A DNA stretch of 64,000 bases from Streptomyces sp. R33 (GTDB taxonomy: Bacteria > Actinomycetota > Actinomycetes > Streptomycetales > Streptomycetaceae). Below the pieces are notes generated by a model. The model had not been told where the DNA came from and did not search any database. It was given only the letters and a program-made list of their open reading frames with translations. The stretch lies in NCBI RefSeq assembly GCF_041200175.1, contig NZ_CP165727.1, forward strand, positions 8,240,001 through 8,304,000, given 5' to 3'. Position numbers and translations under genes: made by a program. Positions 40,506 through 49,307 of this stretch are shown piece after piece; the first letter of the stretch is position 1; every line of letters begins with the position of its first letter.

Positions 40506-41598
40506 TCACGACGCGTCGGTTGTACGCCGGTGCGCCTTGCTGGCCCTGCTCCGGGCCCGTTTGTGGGCTCGTGACCGGCCTCGCACGCCCTTGGGAGCCT
40601 TCGCCATCCGGCTGGCCCTGCGGACGTTGTTGAACCGGGTGACGGCGCGTCCCGCACCGAAGGTCGCCGCCCCGGCGATGTCCATCCAGCCCTCGCGATC
40701 GCCCCTGGACACCTTGTAGATGCCGCGGCCGAGGCTGATCCCCGCGGAGACGAGCGCGCAAGCGCCGCAGCCGAACATGCTGGCAATGGCGAGTCCGGTA
40801 CCGACGCGGTCGAGGAACTTGCCCCAGTCGAAGCGGCCGTCGAGGTCGTACTGGTTGATGGGGTCGGCCGGGTAGCCGTACGCGTTGTCGTTACCGCCCT
40901 GGACCGGGTCCAGGGACAGGAAGCGTCCGCTGAGCGGGTTGTAGAGACGGACGCCCATCAGCGTGAGACCGGTGAGGGTCTCACTGGAGCGCTGCTTGCC
41001 TCCGAGCCAGTCGTAGCGCGTCACCGGCTGGCCGGCGCGCGGGTTGCCGTACTCGTCGTTGTCCAGGGCGACGGGCGGCTTGGTGATGTCCAGGGGGAGC
41101 TGGAGGGCCACATCGCCGTGGATGGTGGTCAGCTGGAGGACGGTGTCGCCGGTCTTGCTGGTGGTGGCGGCCAGGTCACCGGAGGCTGACTCGATGTTGC
41201 GGGTCAGGCTTCCTGTGGCGGTGTCCTCGGTGATCCAGCGCGGATTGTCGCCGTCCGGAGCGGGAAGCCGACAGCAGTGGGCCCGGCGCTCAGCTCGGTG
41301 GTCAGCGAGCCGTTCTTGTTGACCCACGTCGTGCAGGTCTCGGTGCGCTCGGAGAGGGCCTCTACCTGCTTGCCCGACAGCCGGGCGGCCACGCGGGCCG
41401 ACGGGATGTCGGCGGCCTGCGTGACCGCCTCCGGCTTCGCGGCGGTGGGGTGGCGATGCTCCGCGGCGATGGCCGCGCTGGTGCCGTCCACCAAGGCGAC
41501 TGCCATGACCAGGGCGATGGAGCCCCGACGAGACGCAGACTCCGCCCCGACCACAGCCGCCCGCGTTCCTCCGCGGGATCGGACTGGATTGCCGTCAT
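40506..41598 (-). pseudogene. RHS-repeat polymorphic toxin gene, frameshifted and internally deleted
   Basis: The ATG at 41598 starts an RHS-like N terminus (MTAIQSDPAEERGRLWSGRS), but a frame change is needed to continue into the signal peptide (SIALVMAVALVDGTSAAIAA) and VEALSERTETCTTWVNKNGS. A second frame change near 41260 leads to the RHS core end: YDWLGGKQRSSETLTGLTLM, GVRLYNPLSGRFLSLDPVQG and ADPINQYDLDGR. The tail (GTGLAIASMFGCGACALVSA, then AHKRARSRASKAHRRTTDAS) is what follows the core, where toxin domains usually sit. RHS proteins are normally over 1500 residues, so most of the YD-repeat shell has been deleted. The tail is short, basic and unlike a known toxin. Confidence 0.75.
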
Positions 41599-41960
41599 TG
41601 CCGCTCGATCGTATTGATTTCAGGCCACTTGGGTGGCGCGAAAGGAACGTAACGAGGAGCGAAAGAGGGAGAATCAGGCCAGCGTCACCCAAAGATGGAA
41701 TCTTCAATTCCGGAAAATCGTTGTGATCCACGTCACGTGTGAGCGTGAGTGCGGCGCGTGGGGGCGCGGCTTTCCTCGTCACCTCAGGAACGGTCAACGT
41801 CCTGCACTTCTTGGAGAACGTCGCCGCAGGCCTGAGCTGTGGACCGGGTGAGCGGCCCCGACCATTTCGAGGGTCAATTGGTCGAGGGCCTTGCCCCCGG
41901 ATTTGGGACACCGGAGAGACTTGGATCTTGATGGTCCAGGAGAATGGAGTTCCGGTGGGG

Positions 41961-42600
41961 ATGAAGCATTGCCCCGCCGAGTTCAAGGCGGACGCGGTCG
42001 CGGTCTACCGGTCGAGGCCGGGAGCGACGATCAAGTCGGGCGCCGCTGGTCTCGGGGTGAACACCGAGCGCTGCGGAACTGGATCCGGGCCGCCGACGAG
42101 CGCCGGGCCAGGCGCCCACTCGATGCAAAGCAGGCCGCCGCACAGGCCAGCGGTGACGACGTTCAGGCGGAGCCGGCAGCAGCCCGGAAGAGGATCCGCG
42201 AGCTGGAGGAAGAGCGCGACATTCTCCGCAAGGCGGCCCGGTATTTCGCAACGGAGACGCGCTGGTGAGCCGCTGCCAGTTCGTTGAAGATCACCAGCAC
42301 CGTCACGGCGCGAAACGGCTCGGCGACGTCCTCGGCCTCTCCCGCTCGAGCGTCTATTACTGGCCCCGCACCGCGGCCGCAAGAGCGGCCCGGCAGACCG
42401 CCGAGGCGCGGCCCGCGCCCCGGATACGCAAGGCCCACCAGGACTCCGACGGCAGTTACCGAGCCCCAGGATCACGGCCGAGCTCCGTGAGGAAGGCGGC
42501 CGGGTGGTGAACCACAAGCGGGTCGCGAGGATCATGCGGACCATCGGGCGCCGGAGAGAAGAGGCCCCCCGTACGCGAGACGGGCCGCTGCGGAACATCA
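41961..42600 (+). pseudogene. Degenerate IS3-family transposase (orfA and 5' part of orfB)
   Basis: orfA starts at ATG 41961 (MKHCPAEFKADAVAVYRSRP), breaks frame near 42060 and continues as LRNWIRAADERRARRPLDAK-type sequence to RIRELEEERDILRKAARYFA. orfB begins at 42265 (MSRCQFVEDHQHRHGAKRLG, VLGLSRSSVYYW), changes frame again near 42480, gives VNHKRVARIMRTIG and then stops matching. The DDE catalytic core is absent. The stretch GCCCCCGGATTTGGGACACC near 41890-41915 is probably the left end of the element. Multiple frameshifts and the missing 3' half show it is inactive. Confidence 0.8.
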
Positions 42601-42615
42601 CTGGTTCTCGTCATG

Positions 42616-42653
42616 AGATCGGCCTCCCCTGGAGGATGAGGGGAGGCCGATCT
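42616..42653 (-). terminator. Perfect 15-bp hairpin downstream of the chaplin gene
   Basis: AGATCGGCCTCCCCT (42616-42630) pairs with AGGGGAGGCCGATCT (42639-42653) around an 8-base loop. It lies about 95 bases past the chaplin stop codon on the minus strand and just beyond the end of the IS3 remnant. It fits a strong, possibly bidirectional terminator. Confidence 0.75.
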
Positions 42654-42746
42654 GTGCGGGGCTGTGCGCTGCGGCTGGTTTTGATGGCGGCGCTGCTGTG
42701 ACGGCGCGATGAGCGCGCCGGGTTTCAGGCTCTGGTGCTGTCAGTA

Positions 42747-43031
42747 CTAGCCGTGGTGGTCGGCCTTGTGGTGGCCGCCCTTGATGTCTCCGCCGTCGTT
42801 GATGCACGTGTTTCCGAAGGCGGGGTTGAGGATACCGACGATGTTGACGGTGTTGCCGCAGATGTTGACCGGGATGTGGATGGGCACCTGGAGGACGTTG
42901 CCGGACAGGACGCCGGGGGAGCCGATGGCAGCGCCTTCTGCCACGGCGTCGGCGGCGGCCATGCCGGCCCCGCCTGCCAGGACAGCACCAGCGGCGGCGG
43001 TAACGGCTACGGCCTTGGCGATACGGAACAT
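42747..43031 (-). CDS. chp: Short chaplin
   Basis: A 94-residue protein from the ATG at 43031, preceded by AAGGAGA at 7 bases. A signal peptide (MFRIAKAVAVTAAAGAVLAG, cleavage near GMAAADA) is followed by a single chaplin domain: GSPGVLSGNVLQVPIHIPVN, ICGNTVNIVGILNPAFGNTC, with the two conserved Cys that form a disulfide. Short chaplins are secreted amphipathic proteins that assemble into amyloid-like rodlet layers and lower surface tension during aerial growth. Unusually, the domain is followed by a His/Lys/Gly tail (INDGGDIKGGHHKADHHG). It supports a Streptomyces-like origin. The gene stands alone, with a good terminator downstream. Confidence 0.95.
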   Translation of the reverse strand: MFRIAKAVAVTAAAGAVLAGGAGMAAADAVAEGAAIGSPGVLSGNVLQVPIHIPVNICGNTVNIVGILNPAFGNTCINDGGDIKGGHHKADHHG

Positions 43032-43500
43032 AGAGATCTCCTTGAACTCACGCCGGAGTACGGCACGAACGACGTCCCCCACAACTGCCCGAGCCGCCCT
43101 CCCGTCACGGGTAATGGGCCGAATCAGTGACCGGGCATTGGTGCGGCAGCCGAAAGGCCCGCTCGCGAACGCCAGCCGACCGGGCTGAACCAAGGCGGCG
43201 GCCCTGGCCACGCCCGAGCAGATGATCGGCGACGGTCGCGGCCGATGGGTCGATCAGGCATGGCCCGGGCCACCACCGCCCCCGCCGCGGCCGCGACCCG
43301 GCAGGCGGCCCCGGTCCCGGCCGAAGGCCCGACTGTCCCAGCCCCTCAGGCGACAGCGTTTGTCTGCCGGATTCGACACCAGTTGCGGGTCTTGAGGCCC
43401 GTGGACGTTCACGGGGAATAGCAGCACGGTCACCGAGGCAAGACTGTCGTTGCGCCTGAGTCGACAGGCAACGGTGCCACTTGTCAGCTCTGCCTCGTTG
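43032..43500. other. Intergenic region upstream of the chaplin gene
   Basis: About 470 bases; it should hold the chaplin promoter. No gene was recognised. Confidence 0.4.
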
Positions 43501-43775
43501 AAGCCGCCCATGCCGAGATCCTCACCCAGCGGACCTGCATCGTGAACTCTTGGGCCAGATCCGCGACTCGCAGGCCGAATGGACCGGGGAAGCCATCCCA
43601 CGGATCGCCACCGAGAACACCACATTCAAGCAACGCGTCCTCCAGCTCACCACCGACAACTGCACTCTCGACGAGCGGCTGAAGGCTGCCCGCTCGAACC
43701 TGCGCTTCCGAGACCGGCGAGTCGCCGTCATCGAAGTCCGCCTCACCGAACAGGGACCACCGGCCTGGTCCTGTC
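43501..43775 (+). pseudogene. Remnant of a recombinase-accessory (DUF6262-like) coiled-coil protein
   Basis: A plus-strand frame without start reads HRELLGQIRDSQAEWTGEAI, RIATENTTFKQRVLQLTTDN and LDERLKAARSNLRFRDRRVA. This is the coiled-coil half of the small proteins that accompany tyrosine recombinases in actinomycete integrative elements (DUF6262-like). The N-terminal half and the recombinases are absent, so this marks a former integration site. Confidence 0.5.
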
Positions 43776-43858
43776 CGGCCGAGGCCCGTGGTTGTCAGTG
43801 CTGCGGTCCATACTCGTGCCGCGGCGCCACCCGGGCACCGCAGTACGAGGGGAGCAAC

Positions 43859-44437
43859 ATGGCTGAGGTGCTGGTCTTCCACCATGGACACGGGCTGACC
43901 GCCGGCGTTCGCAGTTTCGCCGAGCAGTTGCGACGGGCCGGACACACCGTCCACGCTCCAGATCTGTACGAAGGGCAGGTGTTCGACAGCCTCGAGGAGG
44001 GCGCCGCCTATGCCGAGAGCGTCGGGTTCGACACGATCACCGCGCGCGGAGCCGTCGCCGCCGAGGGAATGCCTGCGGAGCTCATCTATGTTGGCTTCTC
44101 GCTCGGTGTCCTGCCGGCGCAGAAGCTGGCCCAGACTCGCCCCGGAGCAAAGGGTGCACTGTTGCTCGAGGCGTGCGTCCCAGTCTCGGAGTTCGGCGCG
44201 GCCTGGCCCCAAGACGTCCCAGTTCAGATCCACGGCATGGACTCAGATCCGTTCTTCGCCGGGGAGGGTGATGCGGACGCGGCCCGCGCGGTCGTCGAGA
44301 CGGTGACGGATGCGGAGCTGTTCCTCTACCCCGGCGACAGGCACCTGTTCACCGACAGCAGCCTGCCGTCCTACGACGAACAGGCCGCGATGCAGGTCAA
44401 CCATCGGGTGCTCGGCTTCCTCGACCGCGTTAAGTAG
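43859..44437 (+). CDS. Dienelactone hydrolase family protein
   Basis: A 192-residue alpha/beta hydrolase; the ATG at 43859 has GAGGGGAG 6 bases upstream. MAEVLVFHHGHGLTAGVRSF begins the core. The nucleophile elbow is GFSLG with Ser81 in place of the Cys of classical dienelactone hydrolases. The acid and base are likely in VQIHGMDSDPFF and LYPGDRHLFTD. Family members cleave lactones or esters. The surrounding genes are mobile-element remnants, so no pathway is suggested. Confidence 0.88.
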   Translation: MAEVLVFHHGHGLTAGVRSFAEQLRRAGHTVHAPDLYEGQVFDSLEEGAAYAESVGFDTITARGAVAAEGMPAELIYVGFSLGVLPAQKLAQTRPGAKGALLLEACVPVSEFGAAWPQDVPVQIHGMDSDPFFAGEGDADAARAVVETVTDAELFLYPGDRHLFTDSSLPSYDEQAAMQVNHRVLGFLDRVK

Positions 44438-44524
44438 GGCATCAACGACTGATCCTGTCGGCGGCAAGGCGGCGGTTCGCATAAGACGTCGTCTCTTATG
44501 GCGTGATCGTTCGTAGAACCGTGC

Positions 44525-45152
44525 ATGACGGATCTCATCGACCGGCTGGTGCCGGACGAGTTGTGGGTTTTGTTCCGGCGAGTGGTGCCGCCGACGGTGG
44601 TGATACGTCCGCAGGGTGGGGGGCCGGAGGCGGGCCGGTGCCCGACTCCGTCAGTCTGAGGGCTGCAAAAGGGGGCCACTGACCGGACCGAACCCGACCG
44701 ACCGTGGCAAGCCGGGATCGAAGATCCACCTGATCACGGACCGGAACGGACTCCCGCTGTCACTGGGCATCTCGGGCGGCCAACATGCACCACAGCCAGG
44801 GACTTCAGCCGCTCGTGCGCGGCATCCCACCCATTCGTTCTCCCACGGACCCTGTCGCCGCCCGGCGAAGCTGCACGCCGACGAGGGCTACGACCATGAC
44901 CACCTGCGCCGGTGGCTCCGCAAGCGCGGCATCCGCCACCGCATCGCCCGCAAAGGGATCGAGTCCTCACAGCGGCTCGGCCGCCACCGATGGGTTGTTG
45001 AGAGGACCGTGTCCTGGCTCGCCCGCTGCCGCCGACTCCACCGGCGCTATGAACGCAAGGCAGAACACTTCCTCGCTTTCTCCGGCATAGCCGCAGCCCT
45101 CATCTGCCACCGCCGACTCGTCCGTGTGGACGGGCTGGACCAGTCAGTGTGA
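44525..45152 (+). pseudogene. Degenerate IS5-family transposase
   Basis: The frame from ATG 44525 (MTDLIDRLVPDELWVLFRRV) stops after 44 residues. A second frame continues with TDRGKPGSKIHLITDRNGLP, LSLGISGGQH, KLHADEGYDHDHLRRWLRKR, GIRHRIARKGIESSQRLGRH and RWVVERTVSWLARCRRLHRR, up to a stop at 45152. The DDE residues Asp of DRNG (region), Asp of HADEGYD and Glu of VVERT are present, but frame changes and a damaged middle (near 44790) make the enzyme inactive. Confidence 0.8.
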
Positions 45153-45241
45153 GGCTCCGACACTCCCCGCTCTGGACTGCACGGCTTGTGTCAGTGGCCT
45201 CTGTCAGGATGCCCCGGCCAACATCGTGATCAGGAGAGACC

Positions 45242-45385
45242 ATGGGCGCTTGGGACGTCGGCCCCTTCGACAACGACACCGCAGCGGACTTTGGCGGTGA
45301 CCTTGATGAGGCAGCTGCAGCCGAACGTGAGGGCATCGTCCGCAGTGCTCTCACACGTGTGAAGACCCCGGGAGCCGCCGCGTGA
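45242..45385 (+). CDS. Truncated DUF4259 protein
   Basis: A 47-residue protein from the ATG at 45242 (GGAGAGACC upstream). It reproduces the N terminus of DUF4259 proteins: MGAWDVGPFDNDTAADFGGD, LDEAAAAEREGIVRSALTRV. Full-length members have 120-150 residues, so two thirds of the gene are missing after residue 40. Its stop overlaps a GTG that opens another very short frame. Confidence 0.6.
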   Translation: MGAWDVGPFDNDTAADFGGDLDEAAAAEREGIVRSALTRVKTPGAAA

Positions 45386-45443
45386 CCACGCCTGGTGGGC
45401 GGCCGGTCGTGTCCCTGCGATCCGCCCTCATCCTTTCCGCGGC

Positions 45444-45566
45444 GTGATCGTCGCGGCTGCGGCCGGCATCTGGACCTGGCGCTTCGATCCGGCTGTCGCG
45501 GCCGGTGCTGCAGTGGTTCCCTTCGCTGGAACCGTCATGTTCCTCAACAGCATCATCGAGTCCTGA
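45444..45566 (+). CDS. Small membrane peptide, possibly the 3' part of a frameshifted gene
   Basis: A 40-residue hydrophobic frame from a GTG (VIVAAAAGIWTWRFDPAVAA, GAAVVPFAGTVMFLNSIIES). An upstream frame from GTG 45382 (VTTPGGRPVVSLRSALILSA) ends exactly where this one begins, with a GTGA overlap, so the two probably formed one small two-helix membrane protein before a frameshift. Start signals are weak. Confidence 0.35.
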   Translation: MIVAAAAGIWTWRFDPAVAAGAAVVPFAGTVMFLNSIIES

Positions 45567-45594
45567 GGCGGCTCGACCCTACAGATCGGCCCCG

Positions 45595-45621
45595 CCGAGC
45601 CTCCGGATCCATGAGGCTCGG
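45595..45621 (-). terminator. Hairpin downstream of the aminopeptidase gene
   Basis: CCGAGCCTC (45595-45603) pairs with GAGGCTCGG (45613-45621) around a 9-base loop, 18 bases past the stop codon of the minus-strand hydrolase gene. Confidence 0.65.
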
Positions 45622-45639
45622 GGGCCGGTCACGCGGCCG

Positions 45640-47211
45640 CTACCCAGCCTGTTTGACGCAAGTCCGGTCCCTCGCCGGCAGCTTGCCGGTGGCCAGGTAC
45701 CGGTTGACCTGGTCGTCCACGCACGCGTTGCCGTAGCGCCCGTAGAGGGCGTGCCGGTTGGCGCCCTCGAGGGTGACCAGCCTGGAGCTCGGCAGCTGCT
45801 TGTGCAGCTCGACGCTTCCCTTGTACGTCGTACGCGGGTCACCGGTGGCGGCGACGATCAGTGCCGGGGCATCGCGCCGCACCCGGGTGGGCTCTTCGCG
45901 CGGCGAGTCCCAGAAGGCGCACGGGTTGATGTTGTTGGTCAGAGCGCCGAACAGCGGGTGCGCGGTCCGGTTGCGCTCGATGTCCCGCCAGTAGAGCTCC
46001 GGATCGCGCGCGGCGGCCACGTCCCCGCAGATGACGGCGGACTGCGCGCCGGTGGGCTCGCCCTCACCGCGCAGCACGTACCGGAGCTCCGGGACGAGCA
46101 TCGGCGGTACCGTCGTCGGCCGGCCCTCCGCGGCTTTGGCCAGTACGGAAAGCAGCTCGCCGAACGACGCCCGCGCCGGGGCGGTGTCGTCCGCGATGCC
46201 CGAGAAGAGGAGGAGCGGCACCTGGCTGTCGTCGATCCGGAAGGCATCGGCGCCGGCGCCGATGGTCAGCGGACCGCGCGCGGCCGCCGCGACGATGCGG
46301 TCGACGGCGGCGAGCACCTCGGCGCGGCTGCGGCCGAGGCCGTAGGTGTCGTGGTGCTCCGCGGCCCAGGCGGCCCAGTCGGACAGCGCCTTCTCGTTCT
46401 CGCGCTCGGTGCCCTTCAGCAGCCGGGGGCGGTAGTCGCTCGGGTTGATCGCCCCGTCCAGCACCATCCGGTCGTGGCGGCCGGGGAACATCTGCGTGTA
46501 GACCGTGCCCAGGTAGGTGCCGTACGAGTAGCCCAGGAAGGAGATCTTCCGCTCGCCGAGCGTGCCGCGGATGACGTCCATGTCGCGGGCCGTGTTGCGG
46601 GTGGTGATGTGCGGGAGCACCGCGGCGTCGGTGGCCCGGCACTTGTCGGCCAGGCTCTTCTGCAGGGTGACCTGGCGGTCGAAGCCCGCCCGGCCGGTGC
46701 CGGCGGACAGCCAGGTCATGCCGACCGGCAAGCCGCAGTCCAGCGCGGTGCTGCGCCCGATGAAGCGCGGGTCGAAGCCGACGATGTCGTAGCGCGCGCC
46801 GACCTCCTTCATCGACGCGCGGGCCTGCGGCGGGGACTGGAGCGCGGGCCCGCCCGGACCGCCGTTGTTGAGGAGGATCGCGCCGATGCGGTGGCGGGTG
46901 TCGGTGGCCTTGAGCCGGGAGATCGCCACGGTGATCGTGCGCCCCCGGGGGTCGGCGTAATCCAGGGGCACGGTCACGTCCGCGCACTGCACGCCTGCCT
47001 GGTCCAGATCGCGGCCCGTGGTGTCGTCGGGGCCCTTGATGCAGCTGCCCCAGCCGAGGTGCTGGCGGTAGTACCGGTCCAGTCCGGCCCCGGAGCTGTC
47101 CTGGGCGGGGGTCTCGGCGGCCGTGGCCAGGACGGGGGAGGACGTGAGGCAGGCGGCGAGGGTGAGGCCCACGGCCAAGGCGCGGCGTGCGGCGGGGCTG
47201 ACCGTGGTCAC
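45640..47211 (-). CDS. Secreted alpha/beta hydrolase, tripeptidyl aminopeptidase type
   Basis: A 523-residue protein starting at the GTG at 47211 (AAGGAG 5 bases upstream). The signal peptide is VTTVSPAARRALAVGLTLAA with cleavage near LATAAET. The N-terminal domain has AVISRLKAT-like strands, the oxyanion region ILLNNGGPGGPAL and the nucleophile elbow FLGYSYGTYLG (Ser near residue 228). The C terminus is a TAP-like domain (PALIVAATGDPRTTYKGSVE, ANRHALYGRYGNACVDDQVN). Enzymes of this type in Streptomyces (SlpD/SlpE, Tap) remove tripeptides from secreted protein N termini. Several Cys suggest disulfides. The upstream flank is occupied by the partial deaminase-ASCH copy. Confidence 0.92.
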   Translation of the reverse strand: MTTVSPAARRALAVGLTLAACLTSSPVLATAAETPAQDSSGAGLDRYYRQHLGWGSCIKGPDDTTGRDLDQAGVQCADVTVPLDYADPRGRTITVAISRLKATDTRHRIGAILLNNGGPGGPALQSPPQARASMKEVGARYDIVGFDPRFIGRSTALDCGLPVGMTWLSAGTGRAGFDRQVTLQKSLADKCRATDAAVLPHITTRNTARDMDVIRGTLGERKISFLGYSYGTYLGTVYTQMFPGRHDRMVLDGAINPSDYRPRLLKGTERENEKALSDWAAWAAEHHDTYGLGRSRAEVLAAVDRIVAAAARGPLTIGAGADAFRIDDSQVPLLLFSGIADDTAPARASFGELLSVLAKAAEGRPTTVPPMLVPELRYVLRGEGEPTGAQSAVICGDVAAARDPELYWRDIERNRTAHPLFGALTNNINPCAFWDSPREEPTRVRRDAPALIVAATGDPRTTYKGSVELHKQLPSSRLVTLEGANRHALYGRYGNACVDDQVNRYLATGKLPARDRTCVKQAG

Positions 47212-47410
47212 GGGGTCTCCTTGAGCATCGTCCGCTTCGTGTGATCGCATGCCCCGAGGCTAGGAACCCGCCCTGGTACGGTACATCGCCCAAGGGCACG
47301 AGGACCCCGGTCCCGTCCACCCCCGGCTCCGGGACCTGCGGCCCGGTCCGGCCTCCTCCTCCGGGAGGAGACCGTCGGCGGGGCTGCGCCGAGGGCCGTC
47401 CCGGCCACGC

Positions 47411-47895
47411 ACCACTTCACCGGGGGACCCTGCGCCGAACTCGTGGCTCTGGGAGCCGCACGAGCCCAGGGCGCCCGCCAGATGCGCTGCATCGTTGCCG
47501 TGGGAAACCACGGGCGGGGGGTCATCGGCCCGTGCGGGCGCGATCGGCAGGTCTTCGTGGACTACTACCCCACCATGCGTGTCATCGTGCCCACGCCCGC
47601 GGGGCCCAGGTCCGTTCTCGCCGCCGACCTGATGCCGCTGACTCGGCGATGGACCCCGGAAGGCATGAACGGTCTCGACCCATCGCTCTACCAGGATCCC
47701 GAGACCGCCGGTCCCCCGATCATCCGGTTCAACCCCCGCTACCTCCAAGACGTCCGCTCTGGCGCCAAGACCAAGACCACCCGCTTCCGGGACCCGGCCC
47801 AGCTCGGGCCGGCCAACGACAAGACAGGCGCCGCTTAAACCACGGAGGAACCAGCGACGACCGGGACGACCGCAGCAGCGAAGAAGACGGCGCCA
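47411..47895 (+). repeat. Partial second copy of the deaminase-ASCH locus (direct repeat of 9801-10428 and 11573-11632)
   Basis: Bases 47411-47813 match 9801-10203 with only about five differences. Then 201 bases (10204-10404 in the first copy) are missing, and 47814-47837 match 10405-10428. From 47836 the match continues with 11573-11632, that is, across the position where IS630 sits in the first copy. The first 175 bases of the gene are absent. Same orientation as the first copy. Confidence 0.92.
47443..47838 (+). pseudogene. Truncated deaminase-ASCH gene, second copy
   Basis: The frame begins inside the deaminase domain (the GGPCAE zinc/catalytic motif lies just upstream and is in frame, but there is no start signal). 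It keeps GPCGRDRQVFVDYYP and the IIRFNPRYLQDVRSGAKTKT start of the ASCH domain, then jumps by an in-frame deletion of 67 codons to NDKTGAA and a TAA stop. It lacks the N-terminal 58 residues and most of the ASCH barrel, so it is inactive. The TAA stop shows the original end of the gene before IS630 entered copy one. Confidence 0.85.
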
Positions 47896-48784
47896 GCGAA
47901 GATTCGGGCGGCCTCCACCGGCAGAGGCAGAGGTGGCGTGGCCCAGCGGATCGCGGCTATTACGGCACGGCCTCCGGGAACGGCCAGAGGCAGCAAGAGC
48001 CGTGATGTGCGGGGAAGGGGCAGCTGGGCTCTCGCCCATCGGGGCAGCAGATCCACGGCCGCGGCCGCCAAGAAGGCATACGGAATCCGTACAGCGCCCG
48101 GCAGCGGCGATGCGACAGCAGGTACGCGGTCGTCTCGCGTGACTCCGGCGTGGACCGGCACTCTCCGCGGTATCCGGCGAGCCGCGCGGACAGCTCCGCG
48201 CGGGTCTCAGGCGGTTCCTCGGCTCCCAGCCGACCGGCGACCAGCGCCATGTCGCGCACGTAAGCGTCCTGGCCGACCCGCTCCAGGGGCTGGCGCCCAT
48301 AGCGCTGGTAGGCCCGCAGGAAGCACTCCGCCTCGGCGATGTGGACCCAGGCCAGCAGGTGTGGATCGGAAGCGCGGTAGGGCACTCCCTCCGAGGTGAC
48401 GCCGCTGATCCGGTCGTGGACGCTGCGCACCCGAAGGACGGCCTGAGCAGCGTCCCGGTCCGTCCCGAACGTGGTGGCGGCCAGGAAGGTGCTGGTGCGC
48501 TGGAGCCGGCCCCAGGGATCTCCTCTGAACCCCGAGTGCGCCCACACGGCAGCCATGGCTTCTGGGTGCAGCGACTGCAGCAGCAGCGCGGCAAGCCCGC
48601 CGACGTACATCGCCGCGTCCGCATGCACGAGCCGGATCGGACTGTGCGGCTCGAACCAGCGGGGTCCTGGAGCGCCATGGATACGGGCACGTTTGTGATG
48701 CGCCGAAGGGCCAGCGACCCGGCGCAAGAGCTCTTCTCCTGCCCGGACCCGGAGCCGGGCGAGCGGAGGAGGCGACCAGAGCAT
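47896..48784 (-). pseudogene. MpaB-type (DUF2236) oxygenase gene with a frameshift
   Basis: From the ATG at 48784 (AGGAGGGAT upstream) the frame encodes a typical MpaB/DUF2236 protein: IRLVHADAAMYVGGLAALLL, QSLHPEAMAAVWAHSGFRGD, TTFGTDRDAAQAVLRVRSVH, HLLAWVHIAEAECFLRAYQR. Near 48105 the sense continues in another frame: RIPYAFLAAAAVDLLPRWAR, LPLAVPGGRAVIAAIRWATP. The frame then enters the repeat copy at 47895. MpaB-type enzymes are heme-dependent oxygenases. The frame break and a 3' end formed by foreign sequence suggest the gene was damaged when the repeat was inserted. A single sequence error could explain the frameshift but not the end. Confidence 0.7.
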
Positions 48785-49091
48785 GTGTCCATCATCCCTC
48801 CTGCGGCGCAGTCCGTCCGGCCTGCGTGCGGCAGCCGTTCGGTGGTGGGGCGGCGGTGTCGAGGTCGGCCGGGATCCAGGCTCTGCCGAGCCCGATGAGG
48901 GCGGCCGGGGCGGCGAGCGGTACGGCGGTTCCGGGCCGCCGGTCCCGACGGGTGGCCACATCGCTCGGCGGGTAGCGAAGGGTCGGCTGCCGGCCGGGTG
49001 CCGTGATGGAGAAGATCGGGGCCAGACGAACACGGACGGTACGAGAACCAGGCCGCGCCCATCACACCGTCGGGTACCTCGGCCGCGCAGG

Positions 49092-49278
49092 TGGTCCCGC
49101 CGGGGCACCCTCCTCGTGGACTTGAGCCAGGTCGCCTTCTGCGACTGCGCCGGCCTCAACCTTCCTGACTGCTCGTCTGGCCGCCCTGCGCGCCGGCCGC
49201 GCCCTGCATGTGACCGCCGCCAGCAGTCGCCTCGAACGGCTCTTTGATCTCACCGCCACCCGGTCCCTGCTCACCTGA
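49092..49278 (+). pseudogene. STAS-domain (anti-sigma factor antagonist) remnant
   Basis: The plus strand reads GTLLVDLSQVAFCDCAGLN, the STAS strand with the usually phosphorylated Ser region altered to CDCAG. After a frame change near 49160 it continues LTARLAALRAGRALHVTAAS and SRLERLFDLTATRSLLT with a stop at 49278. The N-terminal half is absent. Upstream sequence back to 48785 has nothing else recognisable. Confidence 0.55.
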
Positions 49279-49307
49279 CGGTGGCCGCCGGAAAGCAGGT
49301 ACACGCC

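Noticed and set aside
45505..47244. 579-residue plus-strand open frame
   Set aside because: It lies entirely opposite the secreted aminopeptidase gene, has no familiar sequence or RBS, and is a high-GC shadow frame.
47260..49065. 601-residue minus-strand open frame
   Set aside because: It crosses the duplicated locus and the MpaB gene in a non-coding frame; the sensible protein sequence lies in other frames.
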